Shown here piece after piece: positions 51,471 to 60,347 of a stretch of 64,000 bases of DNA. A program made the position numbers and the translations under genes. The notes under the pieces are model-generated. The model worked only from the letters and a program-made list of their open reading frames with translations, searched no databases and had not been told where the DNA came from. Source of the DNA: Microtetraspora niveoalba (GTDB lineage Bacteria > Actinomycetota > Actinomycetes > Streptosporangiales > Streptosporangiaceae); contig NZ_BBYM01000024.1 in assembly GCF_001570405.1 (NCBI RefSeq), forward strand, positions 1 to 64,000, in the 5' to 3' direction. Each line of letters opens with the position of its first letter. Positions within the stretch are counted from its first letter, which is position 1.

Positions 51471-51896
51471 ATGATGACGCGGAAGACGGCCATGTCCGTC
51501 CTTATCGTTCTCGCGGCCGCGACGGCCCTCGCCGGCTGCGCGGACGCGTCGAAGGCGACGCCGCAGTCCACGACCTTCACGTTCAGCGGCACGACGCTGG
51601 ACGTGCGAGCGCACGAGGTCCCCACGGACCTGGTGGCGGCGGACAGGGACGACATCAAGGTCACCCTGTGGTTCGACGCGAGGGGAACCAACCCGACGTC
51701 GAGCTGGTCCCTCGCTGGGAAGACGCTCAACCTGCGGGCCGGGTGCAACGGATGGGCGGACTGCGCCGCCAAGTTCCGCGTGGAGGTGCCGCGCCACGTC
51801 AGGGTGCTGCGCGACGGACGCAAGACGAAGCTCGTCGGTACGGCTTCGCCCGGCAAGAGCGGCACGCCCTCCCCGGCCGCGAGCGGCACGCCGTAG
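51471..51896 (+). CDS. Putative lipoprotein of the exporter operon
   Basis: 141 residues from ATG 51471. The signal peptide MMTRKTAMSVLIVLAAATALAGC ends in a lipobox (ALAGC), Cys 23. The mature part of about 95 residues has a beta-rich pattern (FTFSGTTLDVRA, KVTLWFDARG, KFRVEVPRHVRVL) and a Ser/Thr/Pro tail. A DUF4097-like cell-surface beta-helix is one possibility. It lies between the two-component system and the ABC genes. Confidence 0.72.
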   Translation: MMTRKTAMSVLIVLAAATALAGCADASKATPQSTTFTFSGTTLDVRAHEVPTDLVAADRDDIKVTLWFDARGTNPTSSWSLAGKTLNLRAGCNGWADCAAKFRVEVPRHVRVLRDGRKTKLVGTASPGKSGTPSPAASGTP

Positions 51897-51932
51897 GCGC
51901 AGGGGCCCGCCATGAGGACGGCCGTCGTGAGG

Positions 51933-51988
51933 ACGGCCGCCATGAGCGGCCGGCACCAGAACGGCCGCCATGAGCGGCCGGCACCAGA
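51933..51988. repeat. Tandem repeat, 28 bases twice
   Basis: The unit ACGGCCGCCATGAGCGGC plus ten more bases occurs twice without change (51933-51960 and 51961-51988), with a partial third copy after. It lies between the lipoprotein and ABC genes, where no gene is recognised. Identical copies suggest a recent slippage duplication. Confidence 0.85.
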
Positions 51989-52090
51989 ACGGCCGGCATG
52001 GGACGGGCCGGACATCGGCCGAGAACGATCAGCGGAAGGCAGCGAGGCGCGCGCACCCGGACGGGAAACCGGGCCCGGCGCCGGAACATC

Positions 52091-53218
52091 ATGAACCGAA
52101 CACCATCTCAGGCGACGGCGGAGAAGCCGACCCTCGAACTGAAGCACGTCACCAAGGTCTACAAGGGAGGGAAACGGGCCGTGGACGCGGTGTCCCTGCG
52201 TCTCGGCGCGGGACTGCTCGGCCTCCTCGGCCCGAACGGGGCGGGGAAGTCGTCACTCATGCGGATCGCGGCGACGGTCACCCGCCCGACCAGTGGAAAC
52301 GTCCTGTTCGACGGACAGGACGTGGTGTCCAGACCCGATGCGCTGCGTGAGGTGCTCGGCTATCTGCCGCAGGACTTCGGCGTCTATCCCCACCTGTCCG
52401 CCAGGGAGTTCCTCTCCTACCTCGCGGCGGTGAAAGGGTTGTCGGCCCGCACGGCCCGTCGTCGCATCGGCGAGCTGCTCGAACTCGTCAACCTGACCGA
52501 GGCGGGCCGCAGGCCGCTGGGCAAGTACTCGGGCGGCATGTTGCGCCGGGTCGGCATCGCCCAGGCGCTGCTCGCCGACCCCCGGGTGCTGATCGTGGAC
52601 GAGCCGACCGCCGGGCTGGACCCCGAGGAGCGGGTACGGTTCCGCACCATGCTCAGCGACCTGGCGGAGGACCGGGTGGTGCTGCTGTCGACGCACATCG
52701 TGTCCGACATCGAGTCGGTCGCGTCCGACATCGCGATCGTGGCGCGGGGCCGGCTGCTACGGCGCGGCACTCCGGAGGAGCTCCTGCGCGAGGTGGACGG
52801 CCAGGTGTGGGAGACCGTCGTCGCCCCTTCCGACGTCGCCGCGATGCGGGAGCGGTACGTGATCAGCCGGACGGTCCGCGCGGCGGGCGGCGTCCGCCTC
52901 CGGCTCCTGTCCGCCACGCCGCCGGGAGGCGACGCCGTACGGATGACGCCCGACCTGGAGGACGTCTATCTCGCCGTCGTCAACGGATCCGCCGTACGGC
53001 TCGGCGGAGGCCGGGACGATGCGGGCGCGGGTGGCCGTGGCGGTTCCTGGGCGGGCGATGCCGGAGCGGGCCGTCGCGACGGGGCCGGGGGAGGCGTCGG
53101 CGGTGCGTTCACGGGCGCTGCTCCGCCGGCTCGTCCCGGCGACCTCGGCGGTGCGTTCATGCGTGGTGCTCCGTCGGCTCGTCGCGGCGACCTCGGCGGG
53201 CACGGAGCGGTCCGATGA
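52091..53218 (+). CDS. ABC transporter ATP-binding protein
   Basis: 375 residues from ATG 52091. Walker A GLLGPNGAGKSSLMRI, Q-loop LGYLPQDFGVYPHL, signature YSGGMLRRVGIAQALL, Walker B VLIVDEPTAGLDPE and switch His in LLSTHIVSDIE are all present. The domain ends near residue 225, followed by a DUF4162-like tail and a Gly/Arg-rich extension of about 70 residues that includes a 16-residue repeat. It overlaps the permease gene by four bases. Together they form an exporter of unknown cargo. Confidence 0.92.
   Translation: MNRTPSQATAEKPTLELKHVTKVYKGGKRAVDAVSLRLGAGLLGLLGPNGAGKSSLMRIAATVTRPTSGNVLFDGQDVVSRPDALREVLGYLPQDFGVYPHLSAREFLSYLAAVKGLSARTARRRIGELLELVNLTEAGRRPLGKYSGGMLRRVGIAQALLADPRVLIVDEPTAGLDPEERVRFRTMLSDLAEDRVVLLSTHIVSDIESVASDIAIVARGRLLRRGTPEELLREVDGQVWETVVAPSDVAAMRERYVISRTVRAAGGVRLRLLSATPPGGDAVRMTPDLEDVYLAVVNGSAVRLGGGRDDAGAGGRGGSWAGDAGAGRRDGAGGGVGGAFTGAAPPARPGDLGGAFMRGAPSARRGDLGGHGAVR
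53099..53194. repeat. In-frame 48-base repeat in the ABC gene
   Basis: Two 48-base copies (53099-53146 and 53147-53194) with a few changes encode two 16-residue blocks of the form GGAF-G-(A)PP/S-AR-GDL in the extension after the ATPase domain. The length is a multiple of three, so the frame is kept. Confidence 0.85.
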
Positions 53219-54915
53219 GCGCCCGAGTTCCGGTCGCGCTCGCCGTCGCCGACTTCCGCGAGCGGGTACGGCGTCCCGCGTACGCGGTGACCCTGCTGGC
53301 GGCGGTGGGCCTGGCCTGCCTCGCCGTGCCGAGCGCCGGCTCCCGCTGGGTGATCATCGACGTCGGGGGCCATCGCGGCGTCTACACCAGCGCCTGGATC
53401 GGGACGGCCACCGCGCTCGCCGGCGCCCTGTGGCTGACGACCGGCGGGTTCTACGTCGTACGCGACGCGATCGCCCGCGACGAGCGCACCCGCGTGGGCC
53501 AGCTCCTCGCCGCCACGGCGCTGCGCACGCCGACCTACCTGCTGGGGAAGTTCCTCAGCAACTTCCTGGTGCTGGCGTCGATGGCGGGCGTCCTCGCCGT
53601 GACGGCCCCGCTCATGCAGCTCGCGCGGGGAGAGTCCGCCGCCGTCGATCCGGTGGCGCTGCTGCTGCCGTTCGCGGTGATGACGCTGCCCCTGCTGGCG
53701 TTGACGGCGGCGGCCGCGGTGTTGTTCGAGACCATCCCCCTGCTGCGGGGCGGCGTGGGGAACGTCGTCTGGTTCGGCGTCTCCATGGCCCTCCTGCTGG
53801 CCGGGCAGGGCCGGAACGCCCCTCTCGGCGGCTTCGGGGTGCAGCAGGCGGCCGAGTCGATGCGCGCCGCCATGGCGGCGCAGGGGATCGGCCTGCGGGA
53901 CCGCGAATTCAGCCTCGGCCTGACCTTCGTGAACAGGCCGCTGCGCACCTTCCGATGGGACGGGTTCGTCCCCGACAGCGCGTTCATGGGCGGGCGGCTG
54001 GTGCTCGTCCTGGCGGCGATCGCCGTCGTGCTGCTGCCCGCCCTGTGGTTCGGCCGGTTCGACCCCGCGCGCCGTCTCCTGAAAGAGCCGGCCGCTGAGT
54101 CGGCCGCTGAGCCGGCCCCTGAGCCGGTCCGTCAGCCCGGCGGACGGGGTGTTCAGGGGCCCGGTGGCGAGGGTCCGGCCGGAGCGTGGAACACCGGGCG
54201 GACGGCTCTGTCGGATGTCTCGGACGCGGCCCCGGGAAGCGCCTGGTCCGGGACGGCTCGGACGGGCGTCCTCGGGGTCCTGGGCGACGGTTCGGGGAGT
54301 GCGCGGCGGAGGCGGGTGTTCCCCTTCCGGAGACTCCTCGTGGGTGAGCTGCGCATTCTCGTCCAGGGGGTCTCGCACTGGTGGTGGATCGCGGCCGCCG
54401 CCGTGGTCGTGGCCGGATTCGTGACGCCGGACCCCACGACCCTGCTGCCGCTCGCCTGGATCTGGCCGGTCCTGATCTGGTCCCGGCTCGGGACGCAGCG
54501 GGTCGAGCACGGCCTGGACGGGCTCCTGGGCGCCTGTCCCACGCCGTCGCGCGGTCTGCTCGCCGAGTGGGCGGCCGGGGTCGTGCTCACGGCCGTGACC
54601 GGGCTCGCGCCCCTGGTGCGGATGGCGATCGCCGCCGACTGGCCCGGTATGGGGGCCTGGGCGGGAGGCGCGCTCCTGGTGCCGTCGCTGGCGTTGGCGC
54701 TCGGCGTGGCCTGCCGTGCGCACCGGGTCTTCCAGGTCGTCTACCTGGGGATGTGGTACCTGGCCGTCAACGGGGTGGCGACGATCGACTACATGGGCGT
54801 GGTCCGTTCGGACGGGCTGCCCGCGGGGCCGCCGCCGTTCGCCGTCGCCGGTCTCGCCCTGGCCCTGGTCGGCGCCGCCCTCGCGGTCCGTACGGCACGG
54901 CACGCGACGCGCTGA
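53215..54915 (+). CDS. ABC transporter permease (two-part)
   Basis: 566 residues from ATG 53215. About six membrane segments in residues 20-290 and six more in 380-560 are separated by a long Pro/Gly/Ala-rich linker (residues 290-370) with repeated AAEPAPEP- and GGxG-type sequence. This is the layout of ABC-2-like permeases, with two halves in one chain. It is translationally coupled to the ATPase. The operon follows kinase 4, which probably controls it. Confidence 0.85.
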   Translation: MSARVPVALAVADFRERVRRPAYAVTLLAAVGLACLAVPSAGSRWVIIDVGGHRGVYTSAWIGTATALAGALWLTTGGFYVVRDAIARDERTRVGQLLAATALRTPTYLLGKFLSNFLVLASMAGVLAVTAPLMQLARGESAAVDPVALLLPFAVMTLPLLALTAAAAVLFETIPLLRGGVGNVVWFGVSMALLLAGQGRNAPLGGFGVQQAAESMRAAMAAQGIGLRDREFSLGLTFVNRPLRTFRWDGFVPDSAFMGGRLVLVLAAIAVVLLPALWFGRFDPARRLLKEPAAESAAEPAPEPVRQPGGRGVQGPGGEGPAGAWNTGRTALSDVSDAAPGSAWSGTARTGVLGVLGDGSGSARRRRVFPFRRLLVGELRILVQGVSHWWWIAAAAVVVAGFVTPDPTTLLPLAWIWPVLIWSRLGTQRVEHGLDGLLGACPTPSRGLLAEWAAGVVLTAVTGLAPLVRMAIAADWPGMGAWAGGALLVPSLALALGVACRAHRVFQVVYLGMWYLAVNGVATIDYMGVVRSDGLPAGPPPFAVAGLALALVGAALAVRTARHATR

Positions 54916-55047
54916 GAGCCCGCCCGGAGTCGGGGCGCGTTTCATGAGGGACGACTGGGGCACCCTCCGGGAAGCCAGGTGATCTGGCTCCCACCTGGTC
55001 GCACCAGATGTCCGGAATGTAACGTTATGTAGCACTGGGGGGACGCT

Positions 55048-55506
55048 ATGCATAAGATCATCTGCGTCGCGGTGCTCGCCGCGATGGCCACGTTCGGGAC
55101 GACCGGGGCCGGACACGCGATGGACGGCGTGACCGGCGGGGGCACCGCAGGCACCGGGGGCGTCGGGGGCGTCGAGGGCAAGGAACAGGTCAGCCGCGCT
55201 CAATACCGGATCCTGCTCAACCAGTGCAGGTACGCCGCCACGAAGGCCGCCCGGCGGGAGTGCCGCGCGGAGGTCCGGCGGACCTACACCATCGGGGCCA
55301 CGAACCCCGACCTCGACTGCCGGACGTACTCCAGCGTCACCGTGTGCGGCAAGCTCACGCTCAGCCCCGGGCAGAAGCGGTGCGTACGGGAGTCAGTGCG
55401 GGGCGGCCTCACCTACCGGCGCGCGGAGGTGGAGTGCTACGCCTTCTACAAGAGCTACAAGCGCTTCAAGGGATACAGCTTCAAGGGACACGGGGGCCGC
55501 GACTGA
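55048..55506 (+). CDS. Secreted small protein with six cysteines
   Basis: 152 residues. A signal peptide (MHKIICVAVLAAMATFG, cleavage near GHA-MD) is followed by a Gly-rich spacer and a basic mature domain of about 105 residues. It has six Cys (N-Q-C, R-E-C, L-D-C, V-C-G, K-R-C, V-E-C), probably three disulfides, and a Lys/Tyr-rich tail. No family is recognised. It lies between the ABC operon and the convergent DUF742 gene. Confidence 0.65.
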   Translation: MHKIICVAVLAAMATFGTTGAGHAMDGVTGGGTAGTGGVGGVEGKEQVSRAQYRILLNQCRYAATKAARRECRAEVRRTYTIGATNPDLDCRTYSSVTVCGKLTLSPGQKRCVRESVRGGLTYRRAEVECYAFYKSYKRFKGYSFKGHGGRD

Positions 55507-55526
55507 CCCGGCCCGGCGTCCCGAGG

Positions 55527-55880
55527 TCAGAGCGCCTGGAGCCCCTGGATCACCTCAAGCAGGATCCGCTCCTCCGGCAGGTGGCCGACCGCCGCCGGAG
55601 GGCGCGCGGTGATCACGCCCCGGTCCCGGAGATCCCCGAGGAGGATCCGCAGCACGTTGACCGAGAACCCGGTCTCGGAGGCCAGGTCCACCAGCGTGGT
55701 GGGGGACTGGCAGACGGCGAGGATGCGCAGGTGCTCGGGCGACAGCCCGGCCGCCCGGTCTGGCGCCGACGGCGCGGTCCTGATGATCGTCATCAGGTCG
55801 AACTCCGGACCGGTCGGGCGGGTCCGGCCGCGCGTGATGGTGTAGGGCCGTAGCAGCGGGCCGTACTCCTGCTCGGTCAC
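55527..55880 (-). CDS. DUF742 protein (conservon CvnC-like)
   Basis: 117 residues. LVDLASETGFSVNVLRILLGDLRDRGVITARPPA is the DUF742 winged-helix core and the N-terminus PLLRPYTITRGRTRP is the usual lead. In conservons this protein acts with a membrane kinase, a roadblock protein and a small GTPase. Its start overlaps the kinase stop by four bases; in complete conservons the roadblock gene would lie between them, and the GTPase gene would follow, but both are absent. Confidence 0.85.
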   Translation of the reverse strand: MTEQEYGPLLRPYTITRGRTRPTGPEFDLMTIIRTAPSAPDRAAGLSPEHLRILAVCQSPTTLVDLASETGFSVNVLRILLGDLRDRGVITARPPAAVGHLPEERILLEVIQGLQAL

Positions 55881-57895
55881 GACTCCTCCTGCGGCTGCTC
55901 TCGGCGGGGACGCAACGGCGATGCCAGGTTAGCCTGCCGTACCCGCCTGGGGAGATCGTCGGGAGGCGGTGCCAGCGTGAGCGCGAGGGCGCGCTCCGGG
56001 GTGGCGTCCTCGGCCATCAGGCTCGCGGGGATGAGCACGATCGCCGACGTCCCCCCGTACGGCGAGGAGCGCAGGGAGACCCGGACGCCGTGCCGCCGCG
56101 CCAGCCGCCCGACGACGAACAGGCCGAGACGCTCGCTGTCGGCCAGGTCGAACTCGGGCGGCTCGGACAGCCTGGCGTTGAGCTGCGCCATCTCCTCGGC
56201 GCCGATGCCGAGGCCGCGGTCCTCGATCTCCAGCGCGAACCCCTTCGCCGCCACCTCTCCGTTGACGAACACCTGGGTGTGCGGCGGAGAGAAGATCGTC
56301 GCGTTCTCCACCAGCTCGGCGACCAGGTGGATCATGTCGGTCACCGCCGGGCCGAGCAGCGCCGGGCCGTGCGGCACCGTGATGTCGACCCGGAGATAGT
56401 CCTCGACCTGCTCGACCGCCGCGCGTACGACGTCGAACAGGGCGACCGGGGACCGCCACCCCCGCCCCGGCGCGGCGCCGGACAGGATGATCAGGCCCTC
56501 GGCATGGCGGCGCATGCGGGTGGTCAGGTGGTCGATGCCGAACAGCTTCTCCAGCACGTCCGGGTCGGTGACCTGCTGCTCCAGCCCGTCCAGCATGGAC
56601 AGCTGACGGTGCAGCAGCGACTGGTTGCGCCGGGCCAGGTTGAGGAAGACCTTGTTGACCCCCTCGCGCATCCGCGCCTGGTCGACCGCGGCCTCGATGG
56701 CGGTGCGCTGCACCGAGGTGAACGCGTTGGCGACGTGGTCCACCTCCGTCGTCTTCCCGGGGATCGTCACCGGCGGCGTCTCGGCGGACACGTCGACGTC
56801 CTCGCCGCGCCGCAGCCGGGTGACGACGGACGGCAGCCGCCGGTCGGCCAGCTCGATCGCGGCCTCCTCCAGCCCGACCATCTCGGCGGTCAGCCGGCGG
56901 CCGACCCTGATCGAGAAGAAGACGCTGAACGCCACGATGAGCAGCCCCACGCCGGCGGCGATCCCCATGCGCCACAGCGCCCTCTCGGCGAGGGGAACCG
57001 TACGGTCGGCGATCGTCTGGCTCGCCTCGCCGAGCAGCTCGCCGAGGGCGACGGTCATGGCCTCGCTCGACGTACGCCAGGCGAGCGCGCCGGGGACGAG
57101 CGCCCGGCCGGGGGCGACCTGGTCGGTGACCTCGTTCTCCATCGAGCTGAACGCCCGGTAGGTGGCCGACGTGTTGAGCGTCAGGAACGGCGCCGCCAGC
57201 TCGGCGTCGAGCTGGCCGACGCCGAGCTCGTACAGGAGCTTGCGCTTGCCGGCCATCTTCCCGAACGCGTCGTACTCGGCCTTGGTCATGCGGTTCGCCG
57301 CGAGCGCTCCGGTGAGCAGGGCGGACTGCTGGCTCATCACCTCGCGGGCGCGGCTGACCAGGATGACCGCCTTGACCTGCTGGATGATGTCGAGGTCGGC
57401 CGCGATCATCAGCCGGTCGTAGACCTGGAACCCCACCTCGCCGATGGAGCTGTAGTGCTCGACGGACTCCGCCGCCGTCAGCACGCGCTCGTCCACCTGC
57501 TTGCGCACGGCGCCCAGGCCGCGGGCGTACGTGACCAGCTCCTGGAGCCGGCTCCACATCGCGTCGGGGGTGTCGTCCTTCGCCGAAAGGGACATCTGCT
57601 CCAGGCGCACGACGGCGGCGTCGGTCTCCCGCCGCTGCTTCTGCAGCTCCGGGTAGGGCGTCGTCGCTCCGCCGCCCAGGAACCCGGCGGACAGGGAGCG
57701 CTCCGCCTGCAGCTCGTCGATGACGTCCTGCACCGGGAGGACGACATCGTTGTAGACGGAGCGGATCTTGAGAAGCTCCAGGCCGCTCTGTACGGTGATC
57801 ACCGAGCCGTACGCGTAGACCGCCAGCAGCGCGGTCACCGGGACCAGGATGATGGCGAAGATCTTGGCGCGAATCGAACGCCTACGCCCTGCCAT
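55877..57895 (-). CDS. NIT-domain sensor histidine kinase-like protein (conservon CvnA-like)
   Basis: 672 residues from ATG 57895, with GGCGAGG upstream. A membrane segment (KIFAIILVPVTALLAVYAYG) is followed by an extracellular nitrate/nitrite-sensing (NIT) domain to about 290, a second membrane segment, a HAMP-like helix and the kinase-like ATPase part: VAELVENATIFSPPHT (N box) and LEIEDRGLGIGAEEM. The His box is weak (LLHRQLSMLDGLEQQV), as in CvnA proteins. It is coupled to the DUF742 gene. Confidence 0.88.
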   Translation of the reverse strand: MAGRRRSIRAKIFAIILVPVTALLAVYAYGSVITVQSGLELLKIRSVYNDVVLPVQDVIDELQAERSLSAGFLGGGATTPYPELQKQRRETDAAVVRLEQMSLSAKDDTPDAMWSRLQELVTYARGLGAVRKQVDERVLTAAESVEHYSSIGEVGFQVYDRLMIAADLDIIQQVKAVILVSRAREVMSQQSALLTGALAANRMTKAEYDAFGKMAGKRKLLYELGVGQLDAELAAPFLTLNTSATYRAFSSMENEVTDQVAPGRALVPGALAWRTSSEAMTVALGELLGEASQTIADRTVPLAERALWRMGIAAGVGLLIVAFSVFFSIRVGRRLTAEMVGLEEAAIELADRRLPSVVTRLRRGEDVDVSAETPPVTIPGKTTEVDHVANAFTSVQRTAIEAAVDQARMREGVNKVFLNLARRNQSLLHRQLSMLDGLEQQVTDPDVLEKLFGIDHLTTRMRRHAEGLIILSGAAPGRGWRSPVALFDVVRAAVEQVEDYLRVDITVPHGPALLGPAVTDMIHLVAELVENATIFSPPHTQVFVNGEVAAKGFALEIEDRGLGIGAEEMAQLNARLSEPPEFDLADSERLGLFVVGRLARRHGVRVSLRSSPYGGTSAIVLIPASLMAEDATPERALALTLAPPPDDLPRRVRQANLASPLRPRREQPQEES

Positions 57896-58094
57896 ATGAC
57901 CTCGCCCAAATGAACGCCTGTGTTGATTGGGGCGAAACATTAGCAATGGGTGAGTCGTGGTTACCAGCGGCGATCCCTAACGAAAGAGCAGCTTTCCCGC
58001 CGGCCCGGTCCGCGGGCGGCGGCGAAGGTCGCCCGGGTTCGATGGTGTGGCGCGCCGGACGTCCCCGTGGGACGTCATCCGACGGGTGCGGGCG

Positions 58095-58484
58095 TCAGTT
58101 CGCGAGCATCGTCACGGACAGGGTGACCTTGCCCGACGCCCCGTCGCCGACCGCGTCCGACAACACGCTGCCGAGCGCGTCGTATGCGGTGGGATCGGCC
58201 CGCCGCAGCGCCGAGGGCTTGGCCCAGATGAGCACGTGCTCGCCCGCGGGCAGCCAGGACAGGTCGGTGAGGCAGTCGTAGAGGGCGTCGAAGTTGTGCC
58301 CGAAGTCCTCGGGGAAGTCGAGAGTGCGGGCGATCAGCTCCAGCATGGCGGCCGAGCTCTGTGCGCCCGCCCCGTCCAGCACGTGCGGGGTGGCTCCGCG
58401 GAGCCTGGCCTTCCTGATCGCCGCCGCGACCCCCATTCCGGTCGGCGCCTTGATGAACTGTCCCGCGACCCTTGACTGCGTCAT
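58095..58484 (-). CDS. Barstar-like ribonuclease inhibitor family protein
   Basis: 129 residues from ATG 58484. The barstar core is visible: the helix LDFPEDFGHNFDALYDCLTDLSWLPAGEHVLIW, with the acidic residues that plug a barnase active site. No ribonuclease gene is nearby on either side. It may protect against incoming toxins or serve another protein-binding role. Reading frame composition is typical for the region. Confidence 0.78.
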   Translation of the reverse strand: MTQSRVAGQFIKAPTGMGVAAAIRKARLRGATPHVLDGAGAQSSAAMLELIARTLDFPEDFGHNFDALYDCLTDLSWLPAGEHVLIWAKPSALRRADPTAYDALGSVLSDAVGDGASGKVTLSVTMLAN

Positions 58485-58550
58485 GCCGGCCAGGCTAGCG
58501 ATCACCCAGGTCAGAGCCGTGGAGCCGCGCCGGTGGACATCTTTGTCTAG

Positions 58551-58561
58551 TTGTCAGACAA
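58551..58561. promoter_or_regulatory. GntR-type palindrome before the EamA transporter gene
   Basis: TTGTC-A-GACAA is a perfect palindrome fitting the T-G-T-N-A-C-A-type site of FadR/VanR-like GntR regulators. It lies 8 bases before the ATG at 58570, and a GntR gene follows in the same transcript direction at 59644. The GntR protein probably represses the transporter operon. Confidence 0.6.
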
Positions 58562-58569
58562 TCGCAGTT

Positions 58570-59583
58570 ATGACTCCGCGCTCGGGCTCTCTGACCGTCG
58601 TCGCCGCGGCCGTCCTGTGGGGTACGGCGGGCACGGTGGGAGCGCTCGCGCCCGCCGGATCCGTCCCGCTCGCCGCCGCCCGCCTGGTGATCGGCGGAGC
58701 CGTCCTCGCCGCCGTCGCGGCCCGCGCCGCCCGCGCCACCCGCGTCGGCCGCGTCGGCCCAGCGGCCGGGCAGGCGACGCCGAGCGTCCCGGGAAGGGCC
58801 GCCCGGCGCGTCCCCAGGACGTTGCTCGCGGCCGGAGGGCTCGCGGTCGCGGCGTACCAGCTCTGCTTCTTCGCCGCCGTCGCCAGGACCGGGGTCGCGA
58901 TCGGCACCGTCGTCGCCATCGGCAGCGGGCCGGTCTTCACCGGGCTGCTGTCGTGGCTCCTCGACCGGACCCGGCCGAGCGGCCGGTGGGCGGTCGCGAC
59001 GTCCGCCGCCATCGCGGGCTGCGCCGTACTGACAACCGGAGGAGGAGCCGGGGGAGCGGACGCGGGCGGCATCGCGCTCGCCCTCGTCGGCGGCCTGCTC
59101 TACGCGTTCTACGCGGTCACGGCGGCGCGGGCGATCGGCGCGGGCATGGGGTCGGACACGGTCATGGGAGTGCTCTTCGGGGCGGCCGGCCTGATCATGC
59201 TGCCCGTGCTCGTCGCCGGCGGCACCGGCTGGCTGGCGGAGCCGCGCGGCCTGCTCGCCGCGCTCTACCTGGGCTGCGCCGCCACCGCCCTGGCCTACGT
59301 CCTGTACGGCAGGGGCCTGCGCACGACCCCCGTCGCGACCGCCGCCACGCTGGCCCTGGCCGAGCCGGCGGTGGCCGCGATCCTCGGGCTCGTCGTGCTG
59401 CGCGAGCACCTGTCGGCCCTCTCCTGGGGAGGGCTCGTGCTGCTGGCCGCGAGCCTGGTCGTCGTGGCGCTCCCCGGCCGGAAGCCCGCGCCCCGCGACG
59501 CGTCGATCGGGGAGACGCCGGGCCGGGCGGGGCCGGACCCGGCACCTCGGGTTCCCGCGACGGCGCCCGACCCCACCACGTGA
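58570..59583 (+). CDS. EamA/DMT-family transporter
   Basis: 337 residues with about ten membrane segments, two tandem EamA repeats (AAAVLWGTAGTVGALAP starts the first; LALVGGLLYAFYAVTAARAI the second). A basic, Ala/Arg-rich loop (residues 48-80) lies between helices 2 and 3. DMT exporters carry amino acids, metabolites or drugs. A GntR-type site in front and a GntR gene behind suggest induction by the exported compound. Confidence 0.88.
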   Translation: MTPRSGSLTVVAAAVLWGTAGTVGALAPAGSVPLAAARLVIGGAVLAAVAARAARATRVGRVGPAAGQATPSVPGRAARRVPRTLLAAGGLAVAAYQLCFFAAVARTGVAIGTVVAIGSGPVFTGLLSWLLDRTRPSGRWAVATSAAIAGCAVLTTGGGAGGADAGGIALALVGGLLYAFYAVTAARAIGAGMGSDTVMGVLFGAAGLIMLPVLVAGGTGWLAEPRGLLAALYLGCAATALAYVLYGRGLRTTPVATAATLALAEPAVAAILGLVVLREHLSALSWGGLVLLAASLVVVALPGRKPAPRDASIGETPGRAGPDPAPRVPATAPDPTT

Positions 59584-59592
59584 TGCGGTGGA

Positions 59593-59646
59593 TCGCCGTG
59601 CCGACCCTGAGATCGTCGCCGTGCCGGCCCTAAGCTCGTCGCCGTG
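59593..59646. repeat. Tandem repeat of 23 bases between EamA and GntR genes
   Basis: TCGCCGTGCCGACCCTGAG with four more bases is repeated once with three changes (59593-59615 and 59616-59638) and then starts a third time. The GTG start of the GntR gene (59644) lies in the third, partial copy. It separates two genes that would otherwise be close. Confidence 0.75.
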
Positions 59647-60258
59647 ACGTCCCTCCGCCCCGTCTCCACCGTGCAGGCGCTGGCCGCCGCGCTCCGCGAG
59701 CGTGTGCTCTCCGGCGACATCCGCCCCGGCGCGTTCCTGCCCGAGCAGGAGCTCTCCGCGCGGTACGGCGTGGCCCGGCCCACCGTGCGCGAGGCCCTCG
59801 CCGTCCTCGTCCATGAAGGGCTGCTCCGGCGCGAGCGCAACCGCAGCGCGTACGTGCCGGAGGTCACCCCGGAGGACCTCGCCGACCTGATGTACGTGCG
59901 ACGTCCCCTTGAGGACCTGATGGCCCAGGCGGTCGCCGGCCGCAGGGTCGAGGCGGCCGAGGCCGCGCTCGAACGGATGGGGAACCTGCCCCCCGACGCT
60001 CCCTGGGCGGCGGTGGTGGCGGAGCACATGGCGCTGCACGAGGCGCTGGTCGTGGCCGCGGGCAGCCCCCGCCTGGAACGTCTCTACGGCGTGCTCGCCG
60101 CCGAGACCCGACTCGGCCTGGTCCGGCTCCGCGACGTCTACCCGGAGCGGGACGAACTGGTGGCGGAGCACCGCGACCTGCTGGAGACGATCGCGCGCGG
60201 CCCCGAGGACGCGGCGCGGCGTGCGGTCAGCGAGCACCTCCACTGGCGCGGAGCGTGA
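59644..60258 (+). CDS. GntR family transcriptional regulator (FadR/FCD type)
   Basis: 204 residues from GTG 59644. The winged helix is clear: LRERVLSGDIRPGAFLPEQELSARYGVARPTVREALAVLVHEGLLRRER. The FCD ligand domain follows with metal-binding residues likely in EHMALHEALVVAAG and EHRDLLETI. It stands downstream of the EamA gene in the same direction. A matching palindrome lies in the EamA promoter. Confidence 0.9.
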   Translation: MTSLRPVSTVQALAAALRERVLSGDIRPGAFLPEQELSARYGVARPTVREALAVLVHEGLLRRERNRSAYVPEVTPEDLADLMYVRRPLEDLMAQAVAGRRVEAAEAALERMGNLPPDAPWAAVVAEHMALHEALVVAAGSPRLERLYGVLAAETRLGLVRLRDVYPERDELVAEHRDLLETIARGPEDAARRAVSEHLHWRGA

Positions 60259-60347
60259 CCCCGCCGCGCCGGGCGCGCACGGCCGCCTGACCAGGGGTGT
60301 TGACCGTGCTCTTGCACGGAGTGGGGGGATGTAGTCACAATCCGCCC

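Noticed and set aside
56090-57913. Long open frame antisense to the NIT-domain kinase gene
   Set aside because: No motif and composition typical of reverse-strand artefacts in GC-rich coding DNA.
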